A stretch of DNA of 64,000 nucleotides from an uncultured Christensenellaceae bacterium (GTDB taxonomy: Bacteria; Bacillota; Clostridia; Christensenellales; Borkfalkiaceae): contig CAJUOV010000007.1 of assembly GCA_910588695.1 (NCBI GenBank), positions 1-64,000 on the forward strand, in the 5' to 3' direction. Of this stretch, positions 52,145 to 61,000 are shown piece by piece. The first letter of the stretch is position 1, and the number at the start of each line of letters is the position of its first letter. Position numbers and translations under genes: made by a program. A model generated the notes under the pieces. The model had not been told where the DNA came from. It made no database searches and saw nothing but the letters and a program-made list of their open reading frames with translations.

Positions 52145-53623
52145 ATGAGTATGAATCGCAGCGCGGGCGTTCTTTGTCATATATCTTCTCTTCCCGGGAA
52201 GTACGGAATCGGATCGCTCGGAAAAGAGGCGTATGAGTTTGCGCGTCTCGTCAGAAAAAACGGATTTCGTTATTGGCAGATCCTTCCGCTCGTGCAGACG
52301 GGCTTCGGCGATTCTCCCTATCAGTCGGTTTCGTCCGATTCAGGGAATCCTTATTTTATAGACCTTGAAGAACTGAAAAAACAGAAACTTTTAACAAAGG
52401 ACGAGCTTAAATCCGTTCGGAAACGGGAATCATTGGATTACGGTTCGCTTTATGACGAGCGTTACGCAACTTTGAAAAAGGCGTTTTCCCGCTTTAATTT
52501 CGAAAGCGAAGATTTTCGTGCGTTCGTAAAGAGCGGTAAAGCAGAGGAATACGCGCTCTTTATGACGGCGAAAGCGGTTTACGGCGGTTGTTTTTCGGAA
52601 TGGGATGCGCCTTTGCGCGACCATGAAGAAGATGCGCTCGAAGCGCTCAGAACGGAACACCATGAGGAGTATCTTTTTTGGCAATTTCTGCAATACGAAT
52701 TCAATATGCAGTGGATCGCGCTTAAAAAAGAGTGTAACAGGATCGGACTTCGAATTATCGGCGATATTCCGTTGTATGTCGCCTATGACAGCGCAGACGT
52801 CTGGGCGCATCCCGAGCTTTTCAAGCTGGACGAAGAAAAAAAATGCATAAAAGTCGCAGGCGTTCCGCCGGACTATTTTTCGGAAAAAGGTCAGCTCTGG
52901 GGCAATCCCATTTACGATTGGAAAGAACATGAAAAAACGAATTACGCATGGTGGAAAAAACGTTTCGAAAACGCGTTTGAAATATACGATGTAGTCAGAA
53001 TCGATCATTTTCGCGGAATCGACCGTTTTTATGAAATTGACGCGGAATCCGAGGATGCGACAAAAGGGCATTGGCGGGAAGGTCCCAAGGAAAAACTTTT
53101 CGAGGGAATTACGGGCGAGATCGTTGCCGAGGATTTGGGGGTGACGGACGACGGTGTGCTGGCGCTTTTGAATAAAACGGGTTTTCCCGGCATGAAAGTG
53201 TTGCTTTTTGCGTTTGATTCCAATCCCGAGAATCCCTATTTGCCGCATACTTTCAATGAAAATTGCGTCTGTTACACAGGCACACACGATAATGATACCG
53301 TGGCAGGCTATTGCGAAAGGTTGAATGCGGAAGAACTTATTCTCTTCCGTTCCGAGATTGCCTCGGAAATGCAGAGGCTGGAACTTTCCGTTCCGATCGG
53401 ATCCAAACCCGAAGAAATTGCAGAAGCGCTGGTTTCTTTGTGTCTTGCTTCGAAAGCGCGGCTTGCAGTGATTCCTGTTCAGGATATTCTGGGGCTTCGT
53501 AATGATTGTCGTATGAATTCTCCCGGAAAAGGGGAGGGAAATTGGAAGTTTCGTCTTGAATGTTTGCCGTCTTCGAAGTGCATGCGCAAGTTACGGAAAT
53601 CGATAAAAATTTACAGGATGTAA
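52145..53623 (+). CDS. malQ: 4-alpha-glucanotransferase (amylomaltase)
   Basis: A 492-residue GH77 enzyme. RSAGVLCHISSLPGKYGIG is the family start, GDIPLYVAYDSADVWAHPELF a substrate loop, VRIDHFRGIDRFYEI the nucleophile region (Asp in RIDHFRG), IVAEDLGV the acid/base Glu, and TGTHDNDTVAGY the third Asp. It rearranges alpha-1,4-glucans from glycogen or maltodextrin. It lies 12 bases after dapL and four before mscL, so it is co-transcribed by position. Confidence 0.95.
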   Translation: MSMNRSAGVLCHISSLPGKYGIGSLGKEAYEFARLVRKNGFRYWQILPLVQTGFGDSPYQSVSSDSGNPYFIDLEELKKQKLLTKDELKSVRKRESLDYGSLYDERYATLKKAFSRFNFESEDFRAFVKSGKAEEYALFMTAKAVYGGCFSEWDAPLRDHEEDALEALRTEHHEEYLFWQFLQYEFNMQWIALKKECNRIGLRIIGDIPLYVAYDSADVWAHPELFKLDEEKKCIKVAGVPPDYFSEKGQLWGNPIYDWKEHEKTNYAWWKKRFENAFEIYDVVRIDHFRGIDRFYEIDAESEDATKGHWREGPKEKLFEGITGEIVAEDLGVTDDGVLALLNKTGFPGMKVLLFAFDSNPENPYLPHTFNENCVCYTGTHDNDTVAGYCERLNAEELILFRSEIASEMQRLELSVPIGSKPEEIAEALVSLCLASKARLAVIPVQDILGLRNDCRMNSPGKGEGNWKFRLECLPSSKCMRKLRKSIKIYRM

Positions 53624-53627
53624 TCGT

Positions 53628-54218
53628 ATGAAAAAAAAGGAGAAAAAAGAAAAAAAAGAACGGAAAGGATTCTTTAAGGAATTCAAAGAATTTATTTCGC
53701 GCGGAAACGTGTTTGACATGGCTGTCGGCATCATCGTCGGTGGGGCGTTCACGGCAATCGTGAATGCTCTCTGCAACAATGTGTTGAAACCTATCGTGAA
53801 CTGGTTTCTTGCGCTTATTCTCGGAACCGATTCGTTGGAGGGTGTTTATACTTTCTTAAAAACGGCGTATGTCGCTGATGAATTAGGTAATCCGACGACG
53901 GTGATCGATCTTGCCAACTCGATCTTTATCGATTGGGGATCGCTCATTAACGCAATTATAAATTTTCTTTTGATCGCGCTTATTTTGTTTTTGATCATCA
54001 AAGTGATCAATAAAGTGCATCAGATGAGCATTGCCGCAAAAGAAAATATGGAAGAGGCAGCGCAAAAGCGCAGAGAGGAAAAAGAGGCGAAAGAGGCGGA
54101 AGAGCATGCGCGTCTTTCCGCGGAAAATTCTGCCGAGGCTCCCGCAATGAATCATAACGAATCCGCGGCTTCTGCCGCCGAAAAGTCGGATTCCGAGACT
54201 CCGTCTGCAGAAAAGTAA
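53628..54218 (+). CDS. mscL: Large-conductance mechanosensitive channel with long C-terminal tail
   Basis: A 196-residue membrane channel. A lysine-rich start (EKKERKGFFKEFKEFI) leads to SRGNVFDMAVGIIVGGAFTAIV, the pore-lining helix, and a second helix near residues 100-122 (INFLLIALILFLIIKVIN). The usual protein ends about residue 136. Here 60 more residues follow, rich in Glu, Ala, Ser and Lys, likely disordered. The N-terminal run of Lys and Glu is also longer than normal. It opens on osmotic downshock. A terminator follows. Confidence 0.93.
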   Translation: MKKKEKKEKKERKGFFKEFKEFISRGNVFDMAVGIIVGGAFTAIVNALCNNVLKPIVNWFLALILGTDSLEGVYTFLKTAYVADELGNPTTVIDLANSIFIDWGSLINAIINFLLIALILFLIIKVINKVHQMSIAAKENMEEAAQKRREEKEAKEAEEHARLSAENSAEAPAMNHNESAASAAEKSDSETPSAEK

Positions 54219-54226
54219 TTAAGTAT

Positions 54227-54261
54227 AAAAAAAGCCTTCGGGAATCCGATGGCTTTTTTTA
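54227..54261 (+). terminator. Terminator after mscL
   Basis: AAAAAAGCCtTCGG, loop gaat, CCGAtGGCTTTTTTT. It closes the purA-to-mscL run. Confidence 0.88.
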
Positions 54262-54313
54262 TTTCCATATAGTGTTAAAAATGAGAAGCTGCTTTTTTGA
54301 AAACGAATTATAA

Positions 54314-55067
54314 TCAAGTCAAACGCTCTGCAAGTTCGAAAAACTTTTTTTCGTTTAATACTTCATTTGATATGTATTTCCCGTTAAAGAATATAGAATA
54401 ATTTGTTCAAGCGCACGGCGCGTTTTGCGCTTTCTCTTTGTTGTCGATCAATACGCTATCAAACGGCATATTTTTGTCTTTTGCCGCTTGTTTAACGATC
54501 GGAACATACTTTGCGGTAAACGGACAACCGTGCGTATAATACACGATAAAGCCTTGTTTGTCGATATGCGGTTGTTTTGCGTTTTCTTTGAACTTCGGTA
54601 TGGGGGCTTTATCGTTAAACGGTAAATACAATAAAGTAAAAAAGTTCGGCTTTGTCTGCCAATTTGAACCCTTTATAGGCGAGATGTCGCGTATCCGATA
54701 AAAACGGCATTTTTTTCGGTGAAGAAATTATGGTAATTCCCTGCTTGCCTTGCGCCTTTGCATCTTTTATACAAGCGCTCAATAAATCGTTAGCGTAGCC
54801 GTGTCCCTTGAATGAACCCGAAACCTAAAAACAGTTTATGTGCATATAACCGTCGGCTTTGATAGGGCACAAGCGTTTTCGGCGGGAATGTATTCGATAA
54901 AACATTTTCCGCGTTCGGCAGATTTCAAAAATACCAAACCGTCGGTCGTTCAAGCTATTGGAAAGCCATGCTTTTTTGCCTGCTACTTGTATATCTTTAT
55001 TGTTTGAGATGGCGCAACAAATATGTTCTTTGTCTAAATTTTCGTGAGTTATTTTGATGTAATCCAT
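54314..55067 (-). pseudogene. GNAT acetyltransferase with YoaP-like C-terminus, decayed
   Basis: Pieces in different frames of the minus strand assemble into one protein. MDYIKITHENLDKEHICCAI is the start at 55067, CPIKADGYMHINCF lies near 54830, KGHGYANDLLSACIKDAKAQ and GITIISSPKKMPFLSD (acetyl-CoA region) lie near 54700-54800, YLPFNDKAPIPKF and YYTHGCPFTAKYVP (thioredoxin-like CxxT region) lie near 54530-54630, and NEVLNEKKFFELAERLT ends at 54314. Several frame shifts separate the pieces, so no full product can be made. The DNA is AT-rich. It fits a GNAT-plus-YoaP-domain protein, probably laterally acquired and lost. Confidence 0.8.
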
Positions 55068-55253
55068 TTCAAGTATTTCACCTTATATCGTAATCCTACG
55101 CTTTTTTCATCTATATAAAATAAGTAAAAAACGTTTCTTTGGGCGGGGACATTGAAAAAGCACAAAGCTGTTAGCCTTGTGCTTTTTGATAAAGTCCGCG
55201 ATACCGTTCACGAAAATGTATTCCGTTTTTAGGTGTTCAAACTTTAACGACAT

Positions 55254-55330
55254 TGGTGGGGACAACAGGGCTCGAACCTGTGACCTCACGCATGTGAAGC
55301 GTGCGCTCTAACCAACTGAGCTATGCCCCC
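55254..55330 (-). tRNA. tRNA-Val (anticodon CAC)
   Basis: The minus strand folds as a tRNA: acceptor GGGGGCA/TGTCCCC, D arm with AGCTCAGTTGGTTAGAGC, anticodon stem CACGC/GCGTG with loop TTCACAT, T arm ACAGGTTCGAGCCCTGT. The anticodon CAC reads GUG. CCA is encoded. The 185-base stretch before it (55068-55253) contains nothing I recognise. Confidence 0.9.
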
Positions 55331-55460
55331 GAACGTTTCTTATTGTATACAATTACAGTCATATTGTCAAACGATTTTAGCTGAAAGGAATGAAGAATTT
55401 TGATCAAACTTTGTTTTTTCTGTTTTCCATGAAAAATTTTTAGCAACCAGTTAAAAACGC

Positions 55461-55488
55461 TTGATTTTTTCCGAAAATATGTTATAAT
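55461..55488 (+). promoter_or_regulatory. Promoter of the tRNA-Ala gene
   Basis: TTGATT (55461-55466), 16-base spacer, TATAAT (55483-55488), 14 bases before the mature 5' end. Confidence 0.8.
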
Positions 55489-55502
55489 CTAAATATAAAT
55501 AT

Positions 55503-55578
55503 GGGGATATAGCTCATCTGGTAGAGCGGTACGTTCGCAACGTACAGGTAACGTGTTCGAGTCACGCTATCTCCACCA
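55503..55578 (+). tRNA. tRNA-Ala (anticodon CGC)
   Basis: Acceptor GGGGATA/TATCTCC includes the G3-U70 wobble pair that identifies alanine tRNA. Anticodon stem GTACG/CGTAC, loop TTCGCAA, anticodon CGC reading GCG. T arm GTGTTCGAGTCAC. CCA is encoded. Confidence 0.92.
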
Positions 55579-55588
55579 TAGCAGGGAT

Positions 55589-55629
55589 ATACGCACGCTT
55601 TTGTACAGTGTGCGTATTTCTTTTTTTGT
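55589..55629 (+). terminator. Terminator of tRNA-Ala
   Basis: ATACGCAC / GTGCGTAT with a 13-base loop followed by a long T-rich run. Confidence 0.8.
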
Positions 55630-55661
55630 TCCGACTGAAAATAAGGTCGTCAATTATTTCA

Positions 55662-55700
55662 TAAAAAAAGACCAATCTAATATTCGAATTAGATTGGTCG
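55662..55700 (-). terminator. Terminator of tRNA-Arg
   Basis: On the minus strand GACCAATCTAAT, 6-base loop, ATTAGATTGGTC then seven T. A perfect 12-base stem directly after the encoded CCA. Confidence 0.9.
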
Positions 55701-55777
55701 TGGTGCACCGTAAGAGATTCGAACTCCTGGCCTTCGGTTCCGTAGACCGACGCTATATCCAGCTTAGCTAACGGTGC
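55701..55777 (-). tRNA. tRNA-Arg (anticodon ACG)
   Basis: The minus strand gives acceptor GCACCGT/ACGGTGC, D arm AGCTAAGCTGGATATAGC, anticodon stem TCGGT/ACCGA with loop CTACGGA (anticodon ACG, the inosine-34 type reading CGN), T arm AGGAGTTCGAATCTCT. CCA is encoded. Confidence 0.92.
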
Positions 55778-55846
55778 GCTTTCAAAATACCGACTTATTA
55801 TAAATAATTTATAACTATTTGTCAAGCGATTTTATGCGCAAAAACG

Positions 55847-56023
55847 GTTATCCACACATATTTTTATTTTGTGGATAACTTTTTTTGATTTTCCTATATA
55901 AATGTAGAATAATTTGTCGAATTGTGGAATATAAAGGCGAAATTGTGAATAACTTTTTTGATTTTTATATTTTTACAGTTATTTGATCGATCCGAACGGG
56001 TGTTCGGAAAAGGGTTATCTACA
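55847..56023. promoter_or_regulatory. DnaA-box cluster upstream of spoIIGA
   Basis: TTATCCACA at 55848-55856 and its inverse TGTGGATAA at 55870-55878 are perfect DnaA boxes forming a 10-base inverted pair (with flanking G and C). TGTGAATAA (55944-55952) and TTATCTACA (56015-56023) each have one change. AT-rich tracts with a repeated aacttttttt-gattttt lie between. The 425-base stretch 55778-56202 holds no gene; a 94-codon frame inside it lacks support. It may regulate spoIIGA-sigE, titrate DnaA, or be an origin. Confidence 0.7.
55913..55921 (+). promoter_or_regulatory. Putative Spo0A box
   Basis: TTTGTCGAA matches the 0A-box core TGTCGAA exactly. spoIIGA-sigE is a classical Spo0A-activated operon, but this site lies about 280 bases from the start codon, farther than in Bacillus. 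The TATAAT at 56170-56175 just upstream of spoIIGA has no good -35, as expected for an activated promoter. Confidence 0.5.
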
Positions 56024-56202
56024 CTTTCGGTGAATGGGACAAGTTTATCTTATTCATTAAATCAATTAAATATGTTAGTGAATTTAACAGATGAAAAATA
56101 TACCGTATTCATTTGCACGATTGACGGATTCCGACTTAATCCGACGAAAATTCCTCGGTTTTCCTCTGATATAATCTATATAATTATTTTACGGAAAGGG
56201 TT

Positions 56203-57087
56203 ATGGTCGTATATTGGGAATACGCATTTTTGGAAAATTTGATACTTGACGGATTGCTTCTTTATTTGGCGTTAAAATGCGCGCGCGTAAAGTGTTGCAT
56301 TCTGAATCTTGCGCTTGCCGCTATGGTTGGTGCGGCTGAAGCGGTGGTTTTTCCGCTTATTACGCTTCCCGTTTGGGCAGGTTATCTTGTGAAGATTGCG
56401 GGCGGCATTCTGATTTCTGTGATTGCGGTCAGAAAGGCAAATTTCAAAGGATATATTGTTGTATCGGCGGCGTTTTTTCTGATGACGTTTGCGCTTGGCG
56501 GAGTGCTTGTTGCCGCTTATTCTTTTGCGGGTGCAGAGTATATTCAAGGAAACGGTTTTTTTGTGGAACGTGCGCCCGTCGCGCTTGTGATCGGAATAGC
56601 GGGAGTATTTTCCGTTGCGGTGGTTCTTTTGGCAAAATATATCTACCGATACCGCCGCATTAAAAGAAATCTCTTTTCGTGTATTTTGCAGGCGGGGGAG
56701 AGAAAAGTGCGTGCGACGGGATTTTCGGACAGCGGAAATCTGCTGAATTTTCGAGGCAGACCCGTGTCGGTCGTGTCGGCGGTGACGGCGCTCGCGCTTT
56801 TTCGGGGAAAAGCGCAGGAGATCGGACGTATGAATATAAATACGGTAAACGGCAGTCGCGAAGCGCCTGTATTTGAGTGCGCTCTTCAAATTGCGTTCAC
56901 AAATAAAATCGTTGAAAGGAAAGGCGTTTTAATTACGGTCGGAGACGTCGCTTCCAAAGAATATAATCTAATTTTACATACTGCAACGTTGGAGGGAGAA
57001 GATGAAACTCATACTATTGCGATTAAAGAAGTGGCTCGAAAAAATCAGGGCAAGCGAGAACGTCGTAAATTATCTATGCGGAAGTGA
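56203..57087 (+). CDS. spoIIGA: Sigma-E processing protease SpoIIGA
   Basis: A 294-residue membrane aspartic protease that cleaves pro-sigma-E in the mother cell. The N-terminal half has five hydrophobic segments (from LENLILDGLLLYLALK to VLLAKYIYRYRR). The protease half carries GFSDSGNLLNFRG, with the catalytic Asp in DSGN where DTGN is usual, and later GVLITVGDVASKEYNLIL. SD ggaaaggg is strong. The last 86 bases overlap sigE, which is longer than normal and implies coupled translation. Confidence 0.92.
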   Translation: MVVYWEYAFLENLILDGLLLYLALKCARVKCCILNLALAAMVGAAEAVVFPLITLPVWAGYLVKIAGGILISVIAVRKANFKGYIVVSAAFFLMTFALGGVLVAAYSFAGAEYIQGNGFFVERAPVALVIGIAGVFSVAVVLLAKYIYRYRRIKRNLFSCILQAGERKVRATGFSDSGNLLNFRGRPVSVVSAVTALALFRGKAQEIGRMNINTVNGSREAPVFECALQIAFTNKIVERKGVLITVGDVASKEYNLILHTATLEGEDETHTIAIKEVARKNQGKRERRKLSMRK

Positions 57088-57715
57088 GGCGCTTCCGCTG
57101 CCGCTCTCCGGTGAAGAGGAAGCGGAGATGTTGAAAAAACTCGAAGCGGGAGAAGATGCCGAATCGATCAAAGCAAAGTTGATCGAGCATAATTTGCGCC
57201 TTGTCGTATATATTTCAAGAAAATTTGAAAATACGGGCGTGGATTCCGATGATTTAATTTCTATCGGAACAATAGGGTTGATCAAGGCAATCAATTCTTT
57301 CCGCATAGATAAAAATATCAAACTTGCAACATATGCTTCGCGGTGTATCGAAAACGAAATTCTTATGCATTTAAGAAGAACGGTAAAAATCAAGAGCGAG
57401 ATTTCTTTTGACGAACCGTTGAATACCGATTTTGAGGGAAACGAGCTGCTTTTGTCAGACATTCTCGGAACGGACAGCGATACCGTTTACGGCGGAATCG
57501 AATCCGGCGTAGAGAAAGAATTGCTTGCCGAGGCATTGAAAAAATTGCCTGACAGAGAGCGTAAAATTATGTTTATGCGCTTTGGTCTCGGAGGAGGCGA
57601 AGAGATGACGCAAAAGGATGTGGCTGATAAATTGGGAATTTCACAAAGTTATATATCCCGTCTTGAAAAGAAAATCATCGAACGGCTCAAAAAAGAAATT
57701 TCCAAATTGGTATAA
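57002..57715 (+). CDS. sigE: Sporulation sigma factor sigma-E (pro-form)
   Basis: A 237-residue sigma-70-family factor for the early mother cell. About 25 residues (LKKWLEKIRASENVVNYL) form the pro-sequence ahead of GSEALPLPLSGEEE. NLRLVVYISRKFENTGVDSD begins region 2, with ATYASRCIENEILMHLRR in 2.4. Region 4 has KDVADKLGISQSYISRLEKK. SD ggagggaga lies inside spoIIGA. The gene normally following is sigG; here a terminator and an unrelated operon come instead. Confidence 0.96.
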   Translation: MKLILLRLKKWLEKIRASENVVNYLCGSEALPLPLSGEEEAEMLKKLEAGEDAESIKAKLIEHNLRLVVYISRKFENTGVDSDDLISIGTIGLIKAINSFRIDKNIKLATYASRCIENEILMHLRRTVKIKSEISFDEPLNTDFEGNELLLSDILGTDSDTVYGGIESGVEKELLAEALKKLPDRERKIMFMRFGLGGGEEMTQKDVADKLGISQSYISRLEKKIIERLKKEISKLV

Positions 57716-57802
57716 TAATATATTGAATAAAAATATATAAATCAGAATAACAATAAATAATTACATATTGAATAAAATCAAATATAAATATAAGAAATTT
57801 TC

Positions 57803-57836
57803 AGAAAAAACCGACAATAAAAGTTCGGTTTTTTCT
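57803..57836 (+). terminator. Terminator after sigE
   Basis: AGAAAAAACCGA, 10-base loop, TCGGTTTTTTCT. The gap 57716-58048 holds this, a promoter at 57956 and no gene. Confidence 0.88.
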
Positions 57837-57955
57837 TTTATGAAATGTGATATATTAGCCGAAATACCCAAAAATCGTAATCTTGAGCGGGGAGAAATTA
57901 TGCAAACGTGCCAATAATTTCATCTCCGTTTTTTGTGAATGTATTAGTAATTTTC

Positions 57956-57985
57956 TTGACAGAGAACGCCTCCTGCGCTTATAAT
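57956..57985 (+). promoter_or_regulatory. Promoter of the GH3-like/McrB-like operon
   Basis: TTGACA (57956-57961), 18-base spacer, TATAAT (57980-57985). Near-consensus, 63 bases before the ATG, which has SD gagggg. No operator is obvious. Confidence 0.88.
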
Positions 57986-58048
57986 AGTGAATAGACTGAC
58001 GCAGTATCGCAAATTTCGTCATTCGGTGTCGTTTGAGGGGTATGGTTC

Positions 58049-61000
58049 ATGTTGGATAATGAACGGTTAATTTATAAAATGCTTTTGGAGCAGAAAATCA
58101 GGCTGGTGACGAGCGCGAAACTTTACCGAAGCTCGTCCGTCGGCGCATACGAATTTCCCGTAGTCGGTTTTTGCGAAAAGCCGATGCGAAAAAACTCTGA
58201 TGTGCCGTCGACGCAATTTCCGTCCGATCGCACGCTTGCTTCCGCATGGAATTCGGAACTTACGGAGAAGGTGTTTGCTGCTTCGGGAGAAGAAGCCCGT
58301 TCGCGCAACGTGTTTGAAGGTTATTTTTCCTGTAACGATCCCAAACAGTTAAAACTTTCTTCTTCGCATTATTTGACCGCCGAATATCTTGCTGCAAAGC
58401 AGAGAGGCTCGGCGGAGAAACAGCCGACGGCGCACCGAGTCGTAGAGGCATCGTTCGGGGAAGAAATGCTGCGTAAAAATCTGACAGACACCCTTTTGGA
58501 CGAAGGCGCGCCAGACGTTTTGATTGCCGAAAGCGTTGAAACGGCGCGGTTGTATCTTCAGAATCAACAGTTTACGGGTTTGGTCTACGGGATTGCTTCA
58601 TCGCCCGAGGAGGCTGCTCGTTATTTCTTTGTCGGATGTTCGTTCGTATATCTGAGCGAAGATTTTACAAAAGAACTTATTTCGTATCTTGACGAACGTA
58701 TAAAAAACTACAGAGTAGCTTACGGCGAATACCTTGAAAACAGGCTTAAACTGACCGAGCTGGATCGTCGTGCCCGCGCTCTCGATATTTTCGACGAATC
58801 GTTGCTTGACCATGCGTGCGATCGCACGATCAATTTTTTGAAAAAGAAAAAGAAAGCAGAAATAAAAATTTCTGCAGATATGAGCAAGGAGGAAGAAAAG
58901 CGTTATCGGAATCGCGATGAGGCGAATGCCCGCCTTGCTCGCAGAGCCGCTCGGGAGAGCATTGTTTTGTTGAAAAACGGAAACGGGATTCTGCCGTTGG
59001 ATCGCGAGAAAAAAGTGGCTCTCATCGGCGAATATCTCGAAGATTTCGGATTTCAGAACGAAACGTTTGCTGGTAAGCCTACGCGTGAAAGATTGCCGAT
59101 CGACATTGCGCGGGATTTTGACGGGCTGGATATTACCGGTTATGCCGCCGGTTATCGCAGGGGCGAGGGAACGAACGAAGAACTTGTTTCGAATGCGGCG
59201 AGGTTAGCTGCCGGTTCCGATAGCGCGATCGTGTTTCTTTCTGCGGAACAGGGAGCGGATGAACTCCCCGAAAATCAGGCGTTGCTTGTGAGAGCGCTTG
59301 TCGGGTGGAACGCTAAGGTTATTGCCGTTATTTCGGCTGACCGCTGTATTAACACCGAATTTGCAAAGGGATGTCATGCCGTGCTTTTTACGGGGCGCGG
59401 CGGGCAGGAGTCCGCTGCGGCGGTGTTTGACCTGATAACGGGCGCATATGCGCCTTCGGGCAGATTGACGGAGGCAGTCGACGGGGCGGGCGGGTATCCG
59501 TTCGGATACGGGTTATCTTACGGCACTTTCGAGTACCGCGATCTTGAAATCGATGAGAGCGGCGTAACCGTGATCGTAGAAAATAAAGGTGGGCGCGACG
59601 GCTATGCGGTTGTTCAGCTCTATCTTCAAAAAGACGGTTCGATCTATTCGGAAAAGACTTTGAAGGGTTTTTCAAAGGAGTTTATCAAAAGGGGAGACGC
59701 GGTGCGCGTCAAGATTCCCTTTACGGAGAATACGTTCCGCTATTATGACGGCGGTAAGGAAAAATACCGCACGCAGGGCGGTGAATACAGAATATTTGTT
59801 TCGGAGAGCGCAATAAACGATAAACTGAAAGGAATCGTAAAGATTGCCGCCGACGACGGCAGACAGTTTACCAATACGGTTGCGGAAGCTGCGGCAGACG
59901 GATCGAAAACCGCTTTTACCGAAACGAGAGGATTGAAAGAGAGAAAAGGGATCCCTTTCGGTTGGAAACTTTTTCTTGCGATTTCTCTGTTTGTTTATTA
60001 CAACGCTGTAATGGGGTTATTGCTTTTTGCACCCTTTGTTCCGTTGGAAAGAACGATTCTTTTTTACGCGCTTGTCGGCGCTTTTACGGGATTGATCGAT
60101 CTTGCGATCGTAGCGTTTATCGTTTTTATCAGTCTGAAAAGGCAGAAGGAATATATTCCCGTGAACGATGTTCTCAGCGACATGGTCGATAAAGTTGACG
60201 AGTTTGTTCAGATTGCAAAACTGACTTATCCCGATCCGATTAAGGAAAAAGAAGCGGCGGCGTCGAAAGAGGCGGATAACAAAAAGAACGAAGAAGAAAA
60301 AGCGGAAGAGGAATGCAAAGAGCAGGAAAAAGAAGCGCAGGAGCAAACGCAGCGGGAAGAGGAGACGAGGGAAGAGAACAAAAAATCAGGATCCCTTCCT
60401 TCGATCGATAAACCGAGCGATTATCCCGAAGCGGAATCCTTTGAGAAGATGTGTGGTTCTTTCCGCCGGTTTGTCATGAATTGCGGGATCAATCTCGGGG
60501 TTTCTTCTTCGCGCAAGGTGCTTGCGGCGATTTCGGCTTCCCGCTTGGTGTTGATTTCTTCTAAAAATACCGAATTACTGCCTGAATTTATGCAAGCGGT
60601 TAACGGATATTTCGGCGGACTCGGTTTTTCGGTCGCAGAAGATAATTGGAACACCGCGGAAGATATTCTGTGGCAAGAAGTGTCGGGCAGAAATACTTAT
60701 TCCGTTTTTACGAGCTCGGTGGTCGATACGTCGCGCAGACACAATAAAAACGCCGTCGCTTTGATCGGAAATGTGTCTGCAATGAACTTGTCCGATTGGT
60801 TCGGCGAAATGATTGATTTCGCGGCGACGCCTACGGAAGAGCATTTTATCGTATTGAACGACGAGACAAAATTTTCCGTGCCGCAGAATCTGTGCTGTTT
60901 ACTGTTCACGCAGGAAAACGGGCTGAGATCGGAGCTCATGCGCGAGATCGTCGACGCTTCTTTGCAGATCGAAGTTTCCATTCGCCGTGCGGAAGATTTG

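Noticed and set aside
55847..56023. Reading the DnaA-box cluster as the chromosomal origin
   Set aside because: No dnaA, dnaN, rpmH or rnpA lies near, and genes on both sides run in the same direction with no polarity switch. It is kept as a regulatory or titration candidate.
55958..56242. A 94-codon plus-strand frame before spoIIGA
   Set aside because: It has no SD, no family resemblance, runs through DnaA boxes and the spoIIGA promoter region, and overlaps the spoIIGA start.
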